DNA of 64,000 bases, taken from NCBI RefSeq assembly GCF_030398335.1, contig NZ_JAOAOP010000004.1, positions 62,001-126,000 of the forward strand, read 5' to 3'. The notes below the pieces were generated by a model that saw only the letters and a list, made by a program, of their open reading frames with translations, was not told where the DNA came from and ran no database searches. The translations under genes and the position numbers were made by a program. Positions within the stretch are counted from its first letter, which is position 1. The number at the start of each line of letters is the position of its first letter. The DNA comes from Aquibium sp. A9E412. GTDB taxonomy: Bacteria > Pseudomonadota > Alphaproteobacteria > Rhizobiales > Rhizobiaceae. This document shows positions 8,442 to 17,479 of this stretch, one piece after another.

Positions 8442-9311
8442 ATGAGCGAAACGGCCACAATGAGCAACGCTGAGCACGCGCGCTACAGAGTCACCGGCAT
8501 GGACTGCCCGTCATGCGCCGCGAAGATCGAGAAGGCGGTGCGGTCGGCCGGGGTCGAGGACGTGAAGGTCTCGACTGCCACGCAGATCATGACGGTGCAT
8601 GTATCCGACCTGAGTTTGCAGCTGCCCGAAGTGGAGCGTGCGGTGTCGGGCATCGGCTACCGACTGGATCGGCTGGGCGGACCCGAAGCTGATCACGAGG
8701 GAGACATCGACGATCTTCCGAAGGACTTGAGCCATATCACCCCGGCCTACCGGCGTGCGCTGTGGATCGTGATCGTGCTGAACGTGGGCTACGGCCTCAT
8801 CGAGATGGTTGGCGGCTTCATTTCCGGATCGCAGGCCCTGAAAGCCGATGCGCTCGATTTCCTCGGCGATGGCCTGATCACCTTCCTTGGGGTTCTGGCG
8901 ATCGGCTGGAGCCTGGTCTGGCGAGCCCGTTCCGCTCTGATCCAAGGCTTGTTTCTCGGGGCGCTCGGTCTCGGGGTCCTCGCCAACACGGCCTACCGCG
9001 TACTGGTTCAGCAGCAGCCTGAAGCTGAACTGATGGGCCTGTTCGCCGTGATCGCGCTCGTGGTCAACGTGGTTGCCGTTCTGCCGTTGCTGCCCCACCG
9101 GGCCGGAGATGCCAACGTTCGGGCCGTCTGGCTGTTCTCGCGCAACGACGCCATCGGCAATGCAGCGGTCGTCGTGGCAGCGGGTCTGGTCGCCTGGACT
9201 AACACGGCATGGCCCGACCTCGTTGTAGCGGCAGTGATCGCCGGGCTGTTTCTGCAATCCTCGTGGTCGATCATCCGCGACGCGCGGGCCGATTTGCGGG
9301 TGGCCACGTGA
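8442..9311 (+). CDS. Cation diffusion facilitator transporter with N-terminal HMA domain
   Basis: The 289-residue protein joins a heavy-metal-associated domain (about residues 13-75, metal site GMDCPSCAAK with Cys22 and Cys25) to a CDF membrane domain with about six hydrophobic segments (residues 100-285). It would export divalent metal across the inner membrane. The TM2 ligand motif reads DxxxD (DALDFLGD) rather than HxxxD, and TM5 has only SRNDAIGN, so metal preference may differ from Zn transporters. ATG 8442 follows GGAAG at a good distance. It is read against the surrounding tail genes and pairs with the divergent sensor, which marks it as cargo carried by the phage. Confidence 0.87.
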   Translation: MSETATMSNAEHARYRVTGMDCPSCAAKIEKAVRSAGVEDVKVSTATQIMTVHVSDLSLQLPEVERAVSGIGYRLDRLGGPEADHEGDIDDLPKDLSHITPAYRRALWIVIVLNVGYGLIEMVGGFISGSQALKADALDFLGDGLITFLGVLAIGWSLVWRARSALIQGLFLGALGLGVLANTAYRVLVQQQPEAELMGLFAVIALVVNVVAVLPLLPHRAGDANVRAVWLFSRNDAIGNAAVVVAAGLVAWTNTAWPDLVVAAVIAGLFLQSSWSIIRDARADLRVAT

Positions 9312-9439
9312 GGCCACGCCGGTCACCGGGCTTCGGGCGCCGGACCGTGCAGGCGGCATCAGGACCAGAATACGATCTCTCGGCCGCCGAGATAGACGGG
9401 GCCTGTCAGGGCTCCAGATCCTTTTTCCGGCGCGTCCGA

Positions 9440-10075
9440 CTATAGTTTCGCCTCCACCCAATTCGCCACGATCAGTCCCGGTACCGCGTCGTGCGCCCGC
9501 TCGGCATCCCTCGCCAGATCAAGCCGCTTCGGCAGCTTGACCTGCGGCACCAACAGGAAGATCAGCGCAGTGACCTTTCCGCGCCCGGTCTTCGAGCGCG
9601 ACACCACCGCCTGACCCTTGGTGTTCAGCCGGCCCTCCGCCACCAGCAGGCTCGGCCCCGTCCGGCGATAGACGAAGCGCAGGCGCAGGCCGCGCCGCCG
9701 CTCCCATTCGCCGGGGGTGATCCGCCCGCCGCGCAGGGACTTGCCCGCTGCGGGCAGCGGGATCGCCAGCCAGAACCCGTCCTTCGAGCGGATCAGCGGA
9801 CCGGTGTCGTGGGCGCCGACGATGACCGGCGCCTTCGACCAGACCAGCGCCGCGGCGTCGAGGCTCTCGCCCGACTTGGGGAAGTTCTGGCTCCGGATCG
9901 AGTTGGCCAGCCGGGCGCCGAGCCCCGCGCCGGTGATCTGCAACCGCCATGCGGTCTTCAGCCCGGTCCCGGCCTCGCGCATGGCGGCGGTCACAGCGCG
10001 TTCGCCCGCCGCGACCTCGGCGGCCATCATCGCGACGATGTCGGGATCGATGTCGAGCTTCAGCTTCATGGCCAT
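9440..10075 (-). CDS. DUF6441 family phage protein (head-tail joining region, gp10-like position)
   Basis: The 211-residue protein resembles DUF6441, found in alphaproteobacterial prophages where HK97 gp10-type tail completion proteins normally sit. It is basic, with several Arg/Lys-rich stretches in its second half, and has a beta-rich middle (FVYRRTGPSLLVAEGRL). I chose ATG 10075, which overlaps the stop of the preceding gene (ATGA). Its downstream partner, the tail terminator, is now displaced by about 1.5 kb of metal cassette. A role in tail completion is inferred from position only. Confidence 0.7.
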   Translation of the reverse strand: MAMKLKLDIDPDIVAMMAAEVAAGERAVTAAMREAGTGLKTAWRLQITGAGLGARLANSIRSQNFPKSGESLDAAALVWSKAPVIVGAHDTGPLIRSKDGFWLAIPLPAAGKSLRGGRITPGEWERRRGLRLRFVYRRTGPSLLVAEGRLNTKGQAVVSRSKTGRGKVTALIFLLVPQVKLPKRLDLARDAERAHDAVPGLIVANWVEAKL

Positions 10076-10386
10076 CACGCGGGCCTCAGATCGACGGTCC
10101 AGACGAGCCGCTCGCCGTCGCGGACCGGCTCGCCCTGAATGAGGAAGGCCTCGCCCTCGATCTCGATCCGGTCGCCGGGGCGCGGGTTCGCCACCTCTGC
10201 GGCGCGCAGGTCGATCCGGGTGGTCTCGGACCAGAGCCGCGTATCGCCGAAGTCCGTGATCGCATCGGCACGCCGGGCGATCACGCGCACCAGGACGGGC
10301 GCGCCGCCGTCGGCGATGTAGACCGCGTCCCGGCCGATGTTCTGATCGGCGAAGAGCGCGCCAACGGCGGCGGCGAAGGCGCTCAT
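10075..10386 (-). CDS. Putative head-tail joining / head completion protein
   Basis: The 103-residue protein starts MSAFAAAVGALFADQNIGRD and has a beta-rich C-terminal half (RIEIEGEAFLIQGEPVRDGERLVW), like lambda gpFII-type stoppers. ATG 10386 overlaps the stop of the DUF2190 gene and its own stop overlaps the DUF6441 start, so the three are coupled. The position between capsid decoration and tail completion genes supports a connector role; there is no diagnostic motif. Confidence 0.6.
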   Translation of the reverse strand: MSAFAAAVGALFADQNIGRDAVYIADGGAPVLVRVIARRADAITDFGDTRLWSETTRIDLRAAEVANPRPGDRIEIEGEAFLIQGEPVRDGERLVWTVDLRPA

Positions 10387-10721
10387 CAGAACGCCGCGTT
10401 CAGGCGCACCCGCCCGATGGTGTCGCCCGCGCCGCTGGCCACCGCTTCGACGGCCACGCCGACAAGAGTGTTGTCGGTGGCGACCGTGGTGCAGCGCTTG
10501 TTGGTGTCGTCCCAATAGACCTTGGAGCCGACGGTCCAGGCCTGGGAGCCGACCTTGGTGATGTCGAAGACGCCGGTGAGCGCGGTCTCGACGGGCTCGC
10601 CGAGCGCGGCCGCGCCCGAGGCGATGCCGAAGATGGAGCCGACGAGCAGGCCATCGCCCGAGGCGACGGCATAGGGCGCGGTCAGGGTGATGGTGTTGCC
10701 GGGCTGAACGTAGTTTTTCAT
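10386..10721 (-). CDS. DUF2190 family capsid decoration (cement) protein
   Basis: The 111-residue protein begins MKNYVQPGNTITLTAPYAV and contains SGDGLLVGSIFGIAS and VYWDDTNKRCTT, the recurrent segments of DUF2190. Members are small beta-rich proteins that decorate and stabilise the capsid. It directly follows the protease-capsid fusion gene, 77 bases downstream. The start at 10721 has AGGATCC upstream. Confidence 0.85.
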   Translation of the reverse strand: MKNYVQPGNTITLTAPYAVASGDGLLVGSIFGIASGAAALGEPVETALTGVFDITKVGSQAWTVGSKVYWDDTNKRCTTVATDNTLVGVAVEAVASGAGDTIGRVRLNAAF

Positions 10722-10798
10722 GGGGAGGATCCTTTGGGAAAGACAAAGGGCGGCCCATGAGGACCGCCCGTGTGTCAGGGCTCAGGATGGGGTGCGCC

Positions 10799-12853
10799 TT
10801 ACGCGCCCGGGTTCTTGTAGAGGCCGCGCCAGTCGATGGCCTTGGCGCCGAAGTCGAGGCGGCACTTGATCTCGACCCCGTCGACGTCGAAGCCGTTGCG
10901 CGTCTCGATGTAGGCGCCCTGTTGGCCCTCGAGGTAGGCGTACTCGATGGTGTCGATCTGGTTCGGGCTTGCCGCCAGATACCAGGCGGTCTCGCTGGCG
11001 GCATCGAGCCGGGGTTCGCTGATCGGTGCGAGTGTGCGGATCGACTGCGGCACCACGCTGGACGTCGCGGCAGGCACGAGGTTCTGCGCGACCAGCTGCT
11101 CGGCCTTCAGTTCCAGCGAGGCGGGCACGATCAGGAAGGCGGGCCGGACGTTCAGCACCGTCTTCTTGTCGAGGCCGGTCTGCTTGGCCATCGCCGCGCG
11201 CGCCGCGCCCACCGCCTCGACGGCCAGCGCCGCGCCGGTGCCCGCGAGGTTCTTGTGGCTGGTGTGGAACAGCGCGTTGCCGTCGGCCATCGCCGGGTTG
11301 GCGGTGATGATGCCCCAGACCACGTCCGACTCCAGCTGGGCGATGGAATTGCCGTACATCGCCGGGATGCGGGTGAAGGCGTCGAGATCGTCGTTGATCA
11401 GTGTCTGGCGGGTGATGGCGACCACCCGGCCATAGGTCTTGACCTTGTAGCTCTCCTTGCTCTCGCCCAGCGTCCCGCGCTTGAACTCGCCGCTCTCGCC
11501 GACCTCGAGCAGCTGCGGCGCTTCGCCGAGCTGCACCCGATGCATGGCCTTGAAGTCCGTGGCGAGCACCTGGCGGCAGAAGAGCATGAAGGTGCGGGGA
11601 TAGGCCTCGTAGGCCTGCCGGAGGGTCTTGTTGGTGACGGCCGACAGGATCTCGGGGAAGTCGGAGGTCGAATGCAGGGCGCGCGTCGCCACCTCGTCGC
11701 GCGACAGGCCGCGCGTGTTCACCCCGGCATTGCCGAGGCTTTCGCGGGCGAGCTCCAGCAGCGTCATGCCGCGGTACTGGCGCGCGGCGTCTTCCAGCTG
11801 GAACAGCGTCGGGCTGTAGCGGTGCAGCAGCGCGTTCGCCACCGCGTCGCGGCGGGTGATGCGCTCGTCCCGGCCGCCGAGGGGGACGGAGACATGGGGA
11901 AAGGTCCGGGTCTCGTCCGATTTCGCGGCGACCTGATCGAGGATCAGGCGGCGGGACTCGTCCACGCTGACGCCGCGCTTGACCAGATCCTCGGCAAAGC
12001 CGCGCTCGAGGTTCAGGCGGCCCGCGAGATCGTAGATCGTGGAGACGCGGTCGCGCTCGGCCTCGCGGGCGCGGGTGGCGACCGCCTCGGTGTCGGGCGC
12101 GGGAGTGGCCTGCGTCTTCGGCTGGCTGCGCGTATCGCTGGCCGCGACCTTCGGGTCGGGCGCAGCGGCTTTCGGCTCGGTCATGGGGGTCTCCTCGGTT
12201 GCGACCGGCGCGGTCGGCTGGGTGGTGGCGGGTGCGGCGTCGCTTGCCGGGGTTTCGGTCTTGTCCGTCATCGGGATCGGTCCTTTCGTAGTGGAAGGGG
12301 CGTCCCGGCGGTGAAGGACGCAGTCCTGAAGGGGGTGCTGGGCGCGGAAACCGGCGGCGGGGTCGGCGCCGACCGCGACGGCGGAGACCTCGAACGGCGT
12401 CCAGTCCACCGCGCGCCAAAGCTCGCGGGCGGCCTCGGGCTTGGAGACCTCGAAGCGGTGGACCTGGTAGCCGATCGAGACCGCGCGGATGTGGCCCGCC
12501 TGGATGTCACGCCAGATCGGCTCGACGTCCGCACGCTCGCTGATCCGCACCAGCGCGATGCCGCGCCCGTTCTCGATCCGGGCCGAGCCCGGCACGACCG
12601 AACCGATCACCGCATCGAGCGTGTCGAGCTCGTGCACCTTCAGGAACGGCGCACCCGCGTTCAGCCGGTCGAGCCGGACATGGGCCGGGTCGAGGCTGAG
12701 CTCCTCATCATAGGGCTCGCCGAAGAAGGTCGCGCGGCGGACGCGGGCCCCGGCCGACCAGACCACCTCGACGGTGCGTCTGTCGGCATCGGCCGTGTTC
12801 GGCGCAAGCTCCGCCGACCGGCGCATGGCCGGCAGTTCGATCATCGTGTCCAT
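10799..12853 (-). CDS. Prohead protease / major capsid protein fusion
   Basis: The 684-residue protein joins an HK97-type serine protease (about residues 10-185) with putative catalytic His in FLKVHELD (about 74) and Ser in RAVSIGYQ (about 126) to a capsid domain (about residues 290-684). A flexible Ala/Pro/Thr linker of about 90 residues lies between them and may act as scaffold. Such fusions are known in alphaproteobacterial and other siphoviruses. Two in-frame ATGs inside the linker, codon 195 (12271) and codon 224 (12184), each follow a Shine-Dalgarno-like sequence, so separate scaffold-capsid forms are likely. It lies between portal and DUF2190 genes. Confidence 0.85.
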   Translation of the reverse strand: MDTMIELPAMRRSAELAPNTADADRRTVEVVWSAGARVRRATFFGEPYDEELSLDPAHVRLDRLNAGAPFLKVHELDTLDAVIGSVVPGSARIENGRGIALVRISERADVEPIWRDIQAGHIRAVSIGYQVHRFEVSKPEAARELWRAVDWTPFEVSAVAVGADPAAGFRAQHPLQDCVLHRRDAPSTTKGPIPMTDKTETPASDAAPATTQPTAPVATEETPMTEPKAAAPDPKVAASDTRSQPKTQATPAPDTEAVATRAREAERDRVSTIYDLAGRLNLERGFAEDLVKRGVSVDESRRLILDQVAAKSDETRTFPHVSVPLGGRDERITRRDAVANALLHRYSPTLFQLEDAARQYRGMTLLELARESLGNAGVNTRGLSRDEVATRALHSTSDFPEILSAVTNKTLRQAYEAYPRTFMLFCRQVLATDFKAMHRVQLGEAPQLLEVGESGEFKRGTLGESKESYKVKTYGRVVAITRQTLINDDLDAFTRIPAMYGNSIAQLESDVVWGIITANPAMADGNALFHTSHKNLAGTGAALAVEAVGAARAAMAKQTGLDKKTVLNVRPAFLIVPASLELKAEQLVAQNLVPAATSSVVPQSIRTLAPISEPRLDAASETAWYLAASPNQIDTIEYAYLEGQQGAYIETRNGFDVDGVEIKCRLDFGAKAIDWRGLYKNPGA
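12184..12195 (-). promoter_or_regulatory. Internal ribosome binding site for a scaffold-capsid product
   Basis: GAGGAGA lies five bases before the ATG at codon 224 of the fusion gene, as good a site as any real start in the operon. A product of 461 residues would keep the end of the linker and the whole capsid domain. A weaker pair (AAAGGA, ATG at 12271) precedes it. Confidence 0.55.
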
Positions 12854-12858
12854 GAAGG

Positions 12859-14415
12859 TCAGTCCTGCTGGTCGGCCTGCGCCGGGTCATTGTCCGCGTC
12901 GGCGGCCGGGTCGTCGGTGTCCGGTTCGTCGTCGGCCGGATCGGTCGCCGGATCGCCCGTCTGCGCGCTGCCGGTCTTCGTGACGCGCCGGGGGTCGCTG
13001 TCGAGCACCAGCCCGAGCGCGTCGAGCTTGGCATTGGTCGCCGCGATCTCGGCCAGCACGGCGTCCGGGTTGCGACCCTGCCGGGCGATCACCTCGGCCA
13101 GCGTCATGGTACCGGAGCGGATCGACAGCAGGTTGGCCATCGCATCCTTCTGCGGATCGACCGCCTCGAACTTCGGCGGCGACCATTCGACCGGCACGGT
13201 CGGCGACGGGATCTGGCCCGCCGCCCACGCGGCTTCCGTGAACCAACGCCAGACCGGCGCGCAGAACATCGGGATGAAGAGCTGCCACTGCACCGCGTCG
13301 ATCTGGCGGCGGAACTCGACGAGTCCCGCCCGGATCGAGGAATAGTTCACCTGGCTGAGATCGCCGGTGAGCAACTCGTAGGGCACCCGGAACCCGGCCG
13401 AGATCGTGTGCAGGCTCGCCCGCTTGTATTCGCCATAGCCGCCGTTGGCCGATGGCTGGTTGAACCGGATGTCCTTTCCGCCGCGGGCATAGGCGATCAG
13501 CCCCGGCTCGAACTGCTCGACCCGGTTGCCGTCGGCATCGACCACGGAGGGTGCGATGCCCTGTTGCGCCTCGTCGTCACCGAAGACGATGGCGGTGACG
13601 CAGGCCTCGGTCTTCTTGCGGACCAGTTCGGCGACCTCGTAATCGTCGAGGTCGCGCAGGGATCTGATTACCGGCGCACCCCAGGGCACGCCGCGCGCCT
13701 GCGTGCGCTGCTTCTCGTAGACATGGGCGATCTCGTTCGCAGGGACCGGGCGGCTCTGCAATCCGTTCTGCAAGGCGCCATAGGCGTCGCCGGGATGTTC
13801 GGCATGGAGCCAATAGGCCCGGCGCTTGCCGACCGGGTCGAACTCGATCCCCTGGACCAGCCGTCCTGCACCGATGGCCCCGGATTTCGCGGCGTCGAGG
13901 AAGTCGGCCTCCAGCACCTGCAGTTGCAGCGGCACCGGCAGGCCGTCGCTCGCGCGCCGCAGACGGCGGCGCACCAGGACCTCGCCCGCCTCGACCATCT
14001 CGCGGCAGATCAGCGTCTGCAGACCGTAGAAATCGAGCTGGCCATCGGCGTCGCACTCCGCCGTCCAGCGCTCGAACAGCGCGTCGACCTTCCGATCAAG
14101 CGTGTCGTCGCCGCTGGCGGCGCGCGGCATGATGCCCGCGCCGATGATGTTGTTGACCAGCACCGCCACGGCCTTGGCCGCATGCGGGTTGTTGCGCACG
14201 AGATCCCGCATCCGGTCGCGCAAGAGCGCCCCGGCGGCGCCGATCTCGGTGTCGGCCGAAGAACCCGGCGCGCGCCATCCCTCCGTCCGCCGCCCTCGCG
14301 CCGCCCCGTCATAGCCACGCGTCAAGGTCTCGAAGGCCTGCCGCGCCAGCACACGCCGGGCGGCCATGCGCGGGGCCACCGATGCGATGGCGTGATCGAA
14401 CCAGTTCGCCGACAT
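12859..14415 (-). CDS. Phage portal protein (lambda gpB-like family)
   Basis: The 518-residue protein fits lambda-type portals in length and features: the N-terminal RDLVRNNPHAAKAVAVLVNN segment (about residues 68-87), the central GGSGIRSL-like region and the motif YSSIRAGLVEFRRQ near residue 365. The last 40 residues are acidic and Asp-rich. The portal ring is the DNA entry point of the capsid. ATG 14415 overlaps the gpW-like stop (ATGA), and the fusion protease-capsid gene follows by five bases. Confidence 0.9.
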   Translation of the reverse strand: MSANWFDHAIASVAPRMAARRVLARQAFETLTRGYDGAARGRRTEGWRAPGSSADTEIGAAGALLRDRMRDLVRNNPHAAKAVAVLVNNIIGAGIMPRAASGDDTLDRKVDALFERWTAECDADGQLDFYGLQTLICREMVEAGEVLVRRRLRRASDGLPVPLQLQVLEADFLDAAKSGAIGAGRLVQGIEFDPVGKRRAYWLHAEHPGDAYGALQNGLQSRPVPANEIAHVYEKQRTQARGVPWGAPVIRSLRDLDDYEVAELVRKKTEACVTAIVFGDDEAQQGIAPSVVDADGNRVEQFEPGLIAYARGGKDIRFNQPSANGGYGEYKRASLHTISAGFRVPYELLTGDLSQVNYSSIRAGLVEFRRQIDAVQWQLFIPMFCAPVWRWFTEAAWAAGQIPSPTVPVEWSPPKFEAVDPQKDAMANLLSIRSGTMTLAEVIARQGRNPDAVLAEIAATNAKLDALGLVLDSDPRRVTKTGSAQTGDPATDPADDEPDTDDPAADADNDPAQADQQD

Positions 14416-14624
14416 CACCGGTCCCCGCGCGAGAAGCCCGCCAGCCCGGCGATCGGCAGCGGCCGGGTCGTCCCCGCGATGGCGCGCTCGATGGTGCGGA
14501 TGCGGGCGAGCAGGTCCTCGGCCGAGCCATAGTCCACCGACTTGCCGTCATAGCTGACCCGGGTCGTGCCGCTGGCATAGGCCCGGCGCAGCGCCGAGAG
14601 TTCGGTTTCCGTCCAGTCGGTCAT
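14415..14624 (-). CDS. gpW-like head-tail joining protein
   Basis: The 69-residue protein starts MTDWTETELSALRRAYASG and is close in length to lambda gpW (68 residues), which binds the portal and seals the head. The segment TRVSYDGKSVDYGSAEDLLARI is the usual beta-hairpin plus helix. I chose ATG 14624, two bases past the terminase stop with GGAGG upstream, rather than the frame opening at 14636. It sits between terminase and portal genes as in lambda. Confidence 0.85.
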   Translation of the reverse strand: MTDWTETELSALRRAYASGTTRVSYDGKSVDYGSAEDLLARIRTIERAIAGTTRPLPIAGLAGFSRGDR

Positions 14625-14626
14625 GC

Positions 14627-16633
14627 TCAGAACCATCCTCCGCGCCGTCCGAGCCAGTCGGAGCGGCGCTTGCCCTGCGGGGCCTGTCCCGGCCGGTTGA
14701 TCTGCCCGGCGGGATCGTTGTCAGTGGGGGCCGCCCCGAGCTGATCCTCGAGGTCGCGCCATTTCTCGTCCGGCCAGCGGTCCGCGCCCGCGATCCAGGC
14801 GGCGGCGCGGGCATAGACCCGGCAATCCAGCGCCTCGTTGCGTTCGCGCAGCTTCTGCCATTCCAGCCGGGCGAAGCCGCGCTTGGTGCGCACGGTGACC
14901 AGCTGTTCGGCGACGAACTGCTTCAGCCATTCGTTCTCGACCCAGTGCGGCAGATGCACCGAGCCGGGCGGGAATGCTGCCCCGTCGGCCATGTCCTCCT
15001 CGGTCGGCCGTTCCAGCCGCAGGAAGCGATAGGTTTCGGCCTTGAAGGTCGAGACCGCCACGGTCCAGAGCCGCGCCCCGCGCCGCAGACGTTTCCCGCC
15101 CTCGGTCGCGTCCACGAATGTCGGTCCCGACACCGGGCTCGAGCGGTTGAACCCTTCGACGCCCTTCACCGGCGACACCTGCGCAGCTCCTTGCGCCCGC
15201 GACCAGGAATAGACCGCCGGAGCCTCGTAGCCGGTGTCGATGGCGAGACGCGCGATCCTGAGATGCGCGCCGCGTTCATGCAGCCAGGACCGGTCCAGCA
15301 ACGCGGTCAGGTCCGACCACGCGTCATGCCGATCGGGCCCGCCCTCGATGACGACATGATCGACGAGCCAGCTTTCGAGCCCGCGACCCCAGGCCCAGAC
15401 ATCGACCTCGATCCGGTCCTTCTGGACGTCGGCCCCTGCGGTCAGGAACAGCCCGCCCGCTGGCACGCTGCCGGATGTCCAGCGTTCCCGCCGGTCGTAG
15501 AGCCGCTGCCAGTCGGGCGCTTCCCCGGTCTCGACCCATGTCTCGCCGAGGACCGTGTTGCGGAACGCCTTGATCGCCTCGTCCGACCCCTGCGCCGCGT
15601 CCCATGCCCGCACGATCCGCTCCCAGCTCAGCCAGCCGATCGGCGAATAGAGGGCGGAAAGGTGATACCCGACCGTGGTAGGATCGGCGGCCGTGGCGGT
15701 CGCCCGCCATTCACCGCCCTCCAGCATCGCTGTCTTGTTGTGTTCCGCGATTGCCGCATCGCAGCCCTCGCAGTGATATTCCGCCGTCTCGGGGCGGCCC
15801 TTCTGCCAGCGCAGCCGGTCGAACTTCAGCCATTGCATCGCGCCGCAATGCGGGCACGGCACGAAGAACCGCCGCTGGTCCGATGCCTCATATTCTCGTT
15901 CGATCCTGCTCAGCCCCCGGATGGTAGGCGTCGAGACCAGGAACACCTTGCGCCGGTGGGCGAAGGTCAGCGAACGCGCCTCGGCCAGTGTGACCGGATC
16001 GCCTTCCTCGTCGGCAGAGGCCGGATAGGCGTCGACCTCGTCGAGGAAGATGTAGCGCGCCGGGGTCGAGCGCAGCCCCACGGCGGAGTTCGCGCCCGTC
16101 ATGATCAGGATGCCGCCCGCGAATTCTTTGGACAACATCGTGTTGCCGGCGTCGCGCGACCGTGCCGGTTTGACGCGATCCCGCAGTTCCGGGCTCTCGT
16201 CGATCAGCGGGTCGATCCGTTGCCGCGAGTTGCGTTTGGCCAGTTCCACCGTCGGCTGGACCGCCAGCATCGGGCCGGGCGCCTGGTGGATGGCGAAGCC
16301 CATCCAGTTGTTCCCGGCCTCGGTCGCGCCCACCTGCGCCGCCTTCATGAACACGATGCGTTGCATCGTGTCGCCCGGCGACAGCCGGTCCATGATCTCG
16401 CGCATGTAGGGCGTGCGTGCGGTGCGATAGCGCCCCGGTTCGGCCGAGGCGCGGCCCGAGAGCATCCGGTGCCGGTCCGCCCATTCCGATACGGTCAGGT
16501 CCGGGTCGGGCCGGAGCCCATTGCCCCACGCGCGCAGGATCTCTCCCGCGCCGTCGAAGTCCGTCAGGCCATCGCCGCTCTCATCGGAAGTCGGGCCGGA
16601 CCTCGGCGAGATCGTCGAGGTGGGCGCGTACAT
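14627..16633 (-). CDS. Terminase large subunit (gpA family)
   Basis: The 668-residue protein carries the gpA-family ATPase with a degenerate Walker A (KAAQVGATE, residues 97-105) and Walker B IFLDEVD (about 195-201). A zinc-ribbon-like pair CPHC and CEGC follows near 240-275. The C-terminal half holds the endonuclease, with acidic residues such as IDTGYEAP (about 465). It cuts concatemers and drives DNA into the prohead. ATG 16633 has GGAG five bases upstream and overlaps the small subunit gene by 53 bases. Confidence 0.93.
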   Translation of the reverse strand: MYAPTSTISPRSGPTSDESGDGLTDFDGAGEILRAWGNGLRPDPDLTVSEWADRHRMLSGRASAEPGRYRTARTPYMREIMDRLSPGDTMQRIVFMKAAQVGATEAGNNWMGFAIHQAPGPMLAVQPTVELAKRNSRQRIDPLIDESPELRDRVKPARSRDAGNTMLSKEFAGGILIMTGANSAVGLRSTPARYIFLDEVDAYPASADEEGDPVTLAEARSLTFAHRRKVFLVSTPTIRGLSRIEREYEASDQRRFFVPCPHCGAMQWLKFDRLRWQKGRPETAEYHCEGCDAAIAEHNKTAMLEGGEWRATATAADPTTVGYHLSALYSPIGWLSWERIVRAWDAAQGSDEAIKAFRNTVLGETWVETGEAPDWQRLYDRRERWTSGSVPAGGLFLTAGADVQKDRIEVDVWAWGRGLESWLVDHVVIEGGPDRHDAWSDLTALLDRSWLHERGAHLRIARLAIDTGYEAPAVYSWSRAQGAAQVSPVKGVEGFNRSSPVSGPTFVDATEGGKRLRRGARLWTVAVSTFKAETYRFLRLERPTEEDMADGAAFPPGSVHLPHWVENEWLKQFVAEQLVTVRTKRGFARLEWQKLRERNEALDCRVYARAAAWIAGADRWPDEKWRDLEDQLGAAPTDNDPAGQINRPGQAPQGKRRSDWLGRRGGWF

Positions 16634-17141
16634 GTTTCTCCAGGACCTTCTGCATCGCGGCGGGCTCCACGCCGAGATCGGCCGCCATCAGCGCCGCCGT
16701 ACGCGCGGGCCAGTTCACCCATGAATCCCGTTCCTCCCGCGCCAATCGGAACACCAGCGCCAACGCGCGTGCCCGCTCGATCAACTCCCCCTTCAGCTTC
16801 TGCAGCCGGATGCGTCGCTCCTGCGCCTTCAGAACCTCGTTGGCCGTCTTGGCCTGCAGAAAGGTCGTGCCGCCACCCACCGCCGGGACCGCCAGCCCCT
16901 GTTCGCGGAGCGTGTCGCCAACCGCGGCAACCGCCGCCTCAGGAACGGGCTTGAGCCTCGGCGCAGGTGGCTTTCTGGTCTTCGACGGATCCGTGGTCTC
17001 GGCCCGTCGCCGGTCGGACGCAGCCGCATCGATGGAGCCGTCCGCGTATAGCACCAGCCGCTCGGCCGTCTTCGCCTTCTGGATCGCACCACGCGATAGC
17101 CCGACATGCGCGGCGTACTGGCGCTCGCTCATGCCCTGCAT
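16581..17141 (-). CDS. Terminase small subunit-like DNA-binding protein (Nu1-like)
   Basis: The 186-residue protein opens with a winged-helix/HTH segment (MSERQYAAHVGLSRGAIQKA) like lambda gpNu1, which recognises the packaging site. A charged coiled-coil-like stretch (about residues 105-135, KAQERRIRLQKLKGELIERA) would give oligomerisation. It is the first gene of the late operon. ATG 17141 has GGAG six bases away; a TTG just before it adds one residue. Confidence 0.82.
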   Translation of the reverse strand: MQGMSERQYAAHVGLSRGAIQKAKTAERLVLYADGSIDAAASDRRRAETTDPSKTRKPPAPRLKPVPEAAVAAVGDTLREQGLAVPAVGGGTTFLQAKTANEVLKAQERRIRLQKLKGELIERARALALVFRLAREERDSWVNWPARTAALMAADLGVEPAAMQKVLEKHVRAHLDDLAEVRPDFR

Positions 17142-17254
17142 CAACGGCTCCGATTATCGTTCAAAATCAGGTGGTTATCAAGTTGATAAGCATAGCACGC
17201 AGAGCGAACGTCACTTCGACGACGCGATGCAACTCGACCCAAGGAGCCACCCCG
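17142..17254. promoter_or_regulatory. Divergent intergenic region between the late operon and a rightward pair
   Basis: These 113 bases separate the start of the leftward packaging operon from the rightward small genes and are locally AT-richer (TTATCAAGTTGATAAGC forms the imperfect inverted repeat TTATCAA/TTGATAA at about 17176-17190). Promoters for both directions and an operator are expected here; no clear -35/-10 pair was assigned. Confidence 0.45.
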
Positions 17255-17479
17255 ATGACCTGCCGCACGACCGACAACACGAATGCCCTCGACGCCTTCC
17301 TCGCCGCCAAGTTCGAGATCGACGCGATGCTGGAGCGGCTCGCCGCCCTCAGCGCGGACCACTTCGAGACCAACCCCGACGAGATCAACTGGGGTCACGT
17401 TGGCACACTGAACCACTATCGCGAGAAGCTCCGCGAGATCACCGACAGCGCCTTCAAGGAAGGCGAATACGCCGAGTGA
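17255..17479 (+). CDS. Small conserved phage protein of unknown function
   Basis: The 74-residue product begins MTCRTTDNTNALDAFLAAKF and is acidic and helical. It has AAGGAG eight bases before ATG 17255, a strong start signal. It lies in the divergent segment with the DUF3489 gene, away from both long operons. I do not recognise a family and propose no function. Confidence 0.65.
   Translation: MTCRTTDNTNALDAFLAAKFEIDAMLERLAALSADHFETNPDEINWGHVGTLNHYREKLREITDSAFKEGEYAE

Noticed and set aside
1-17141. Whole block as a genuine gene transfer agent
   Set aside because: Only the last four tail genes are GTA-like; integrase, replication genes, sigma factor and cargo show a normal prophage.
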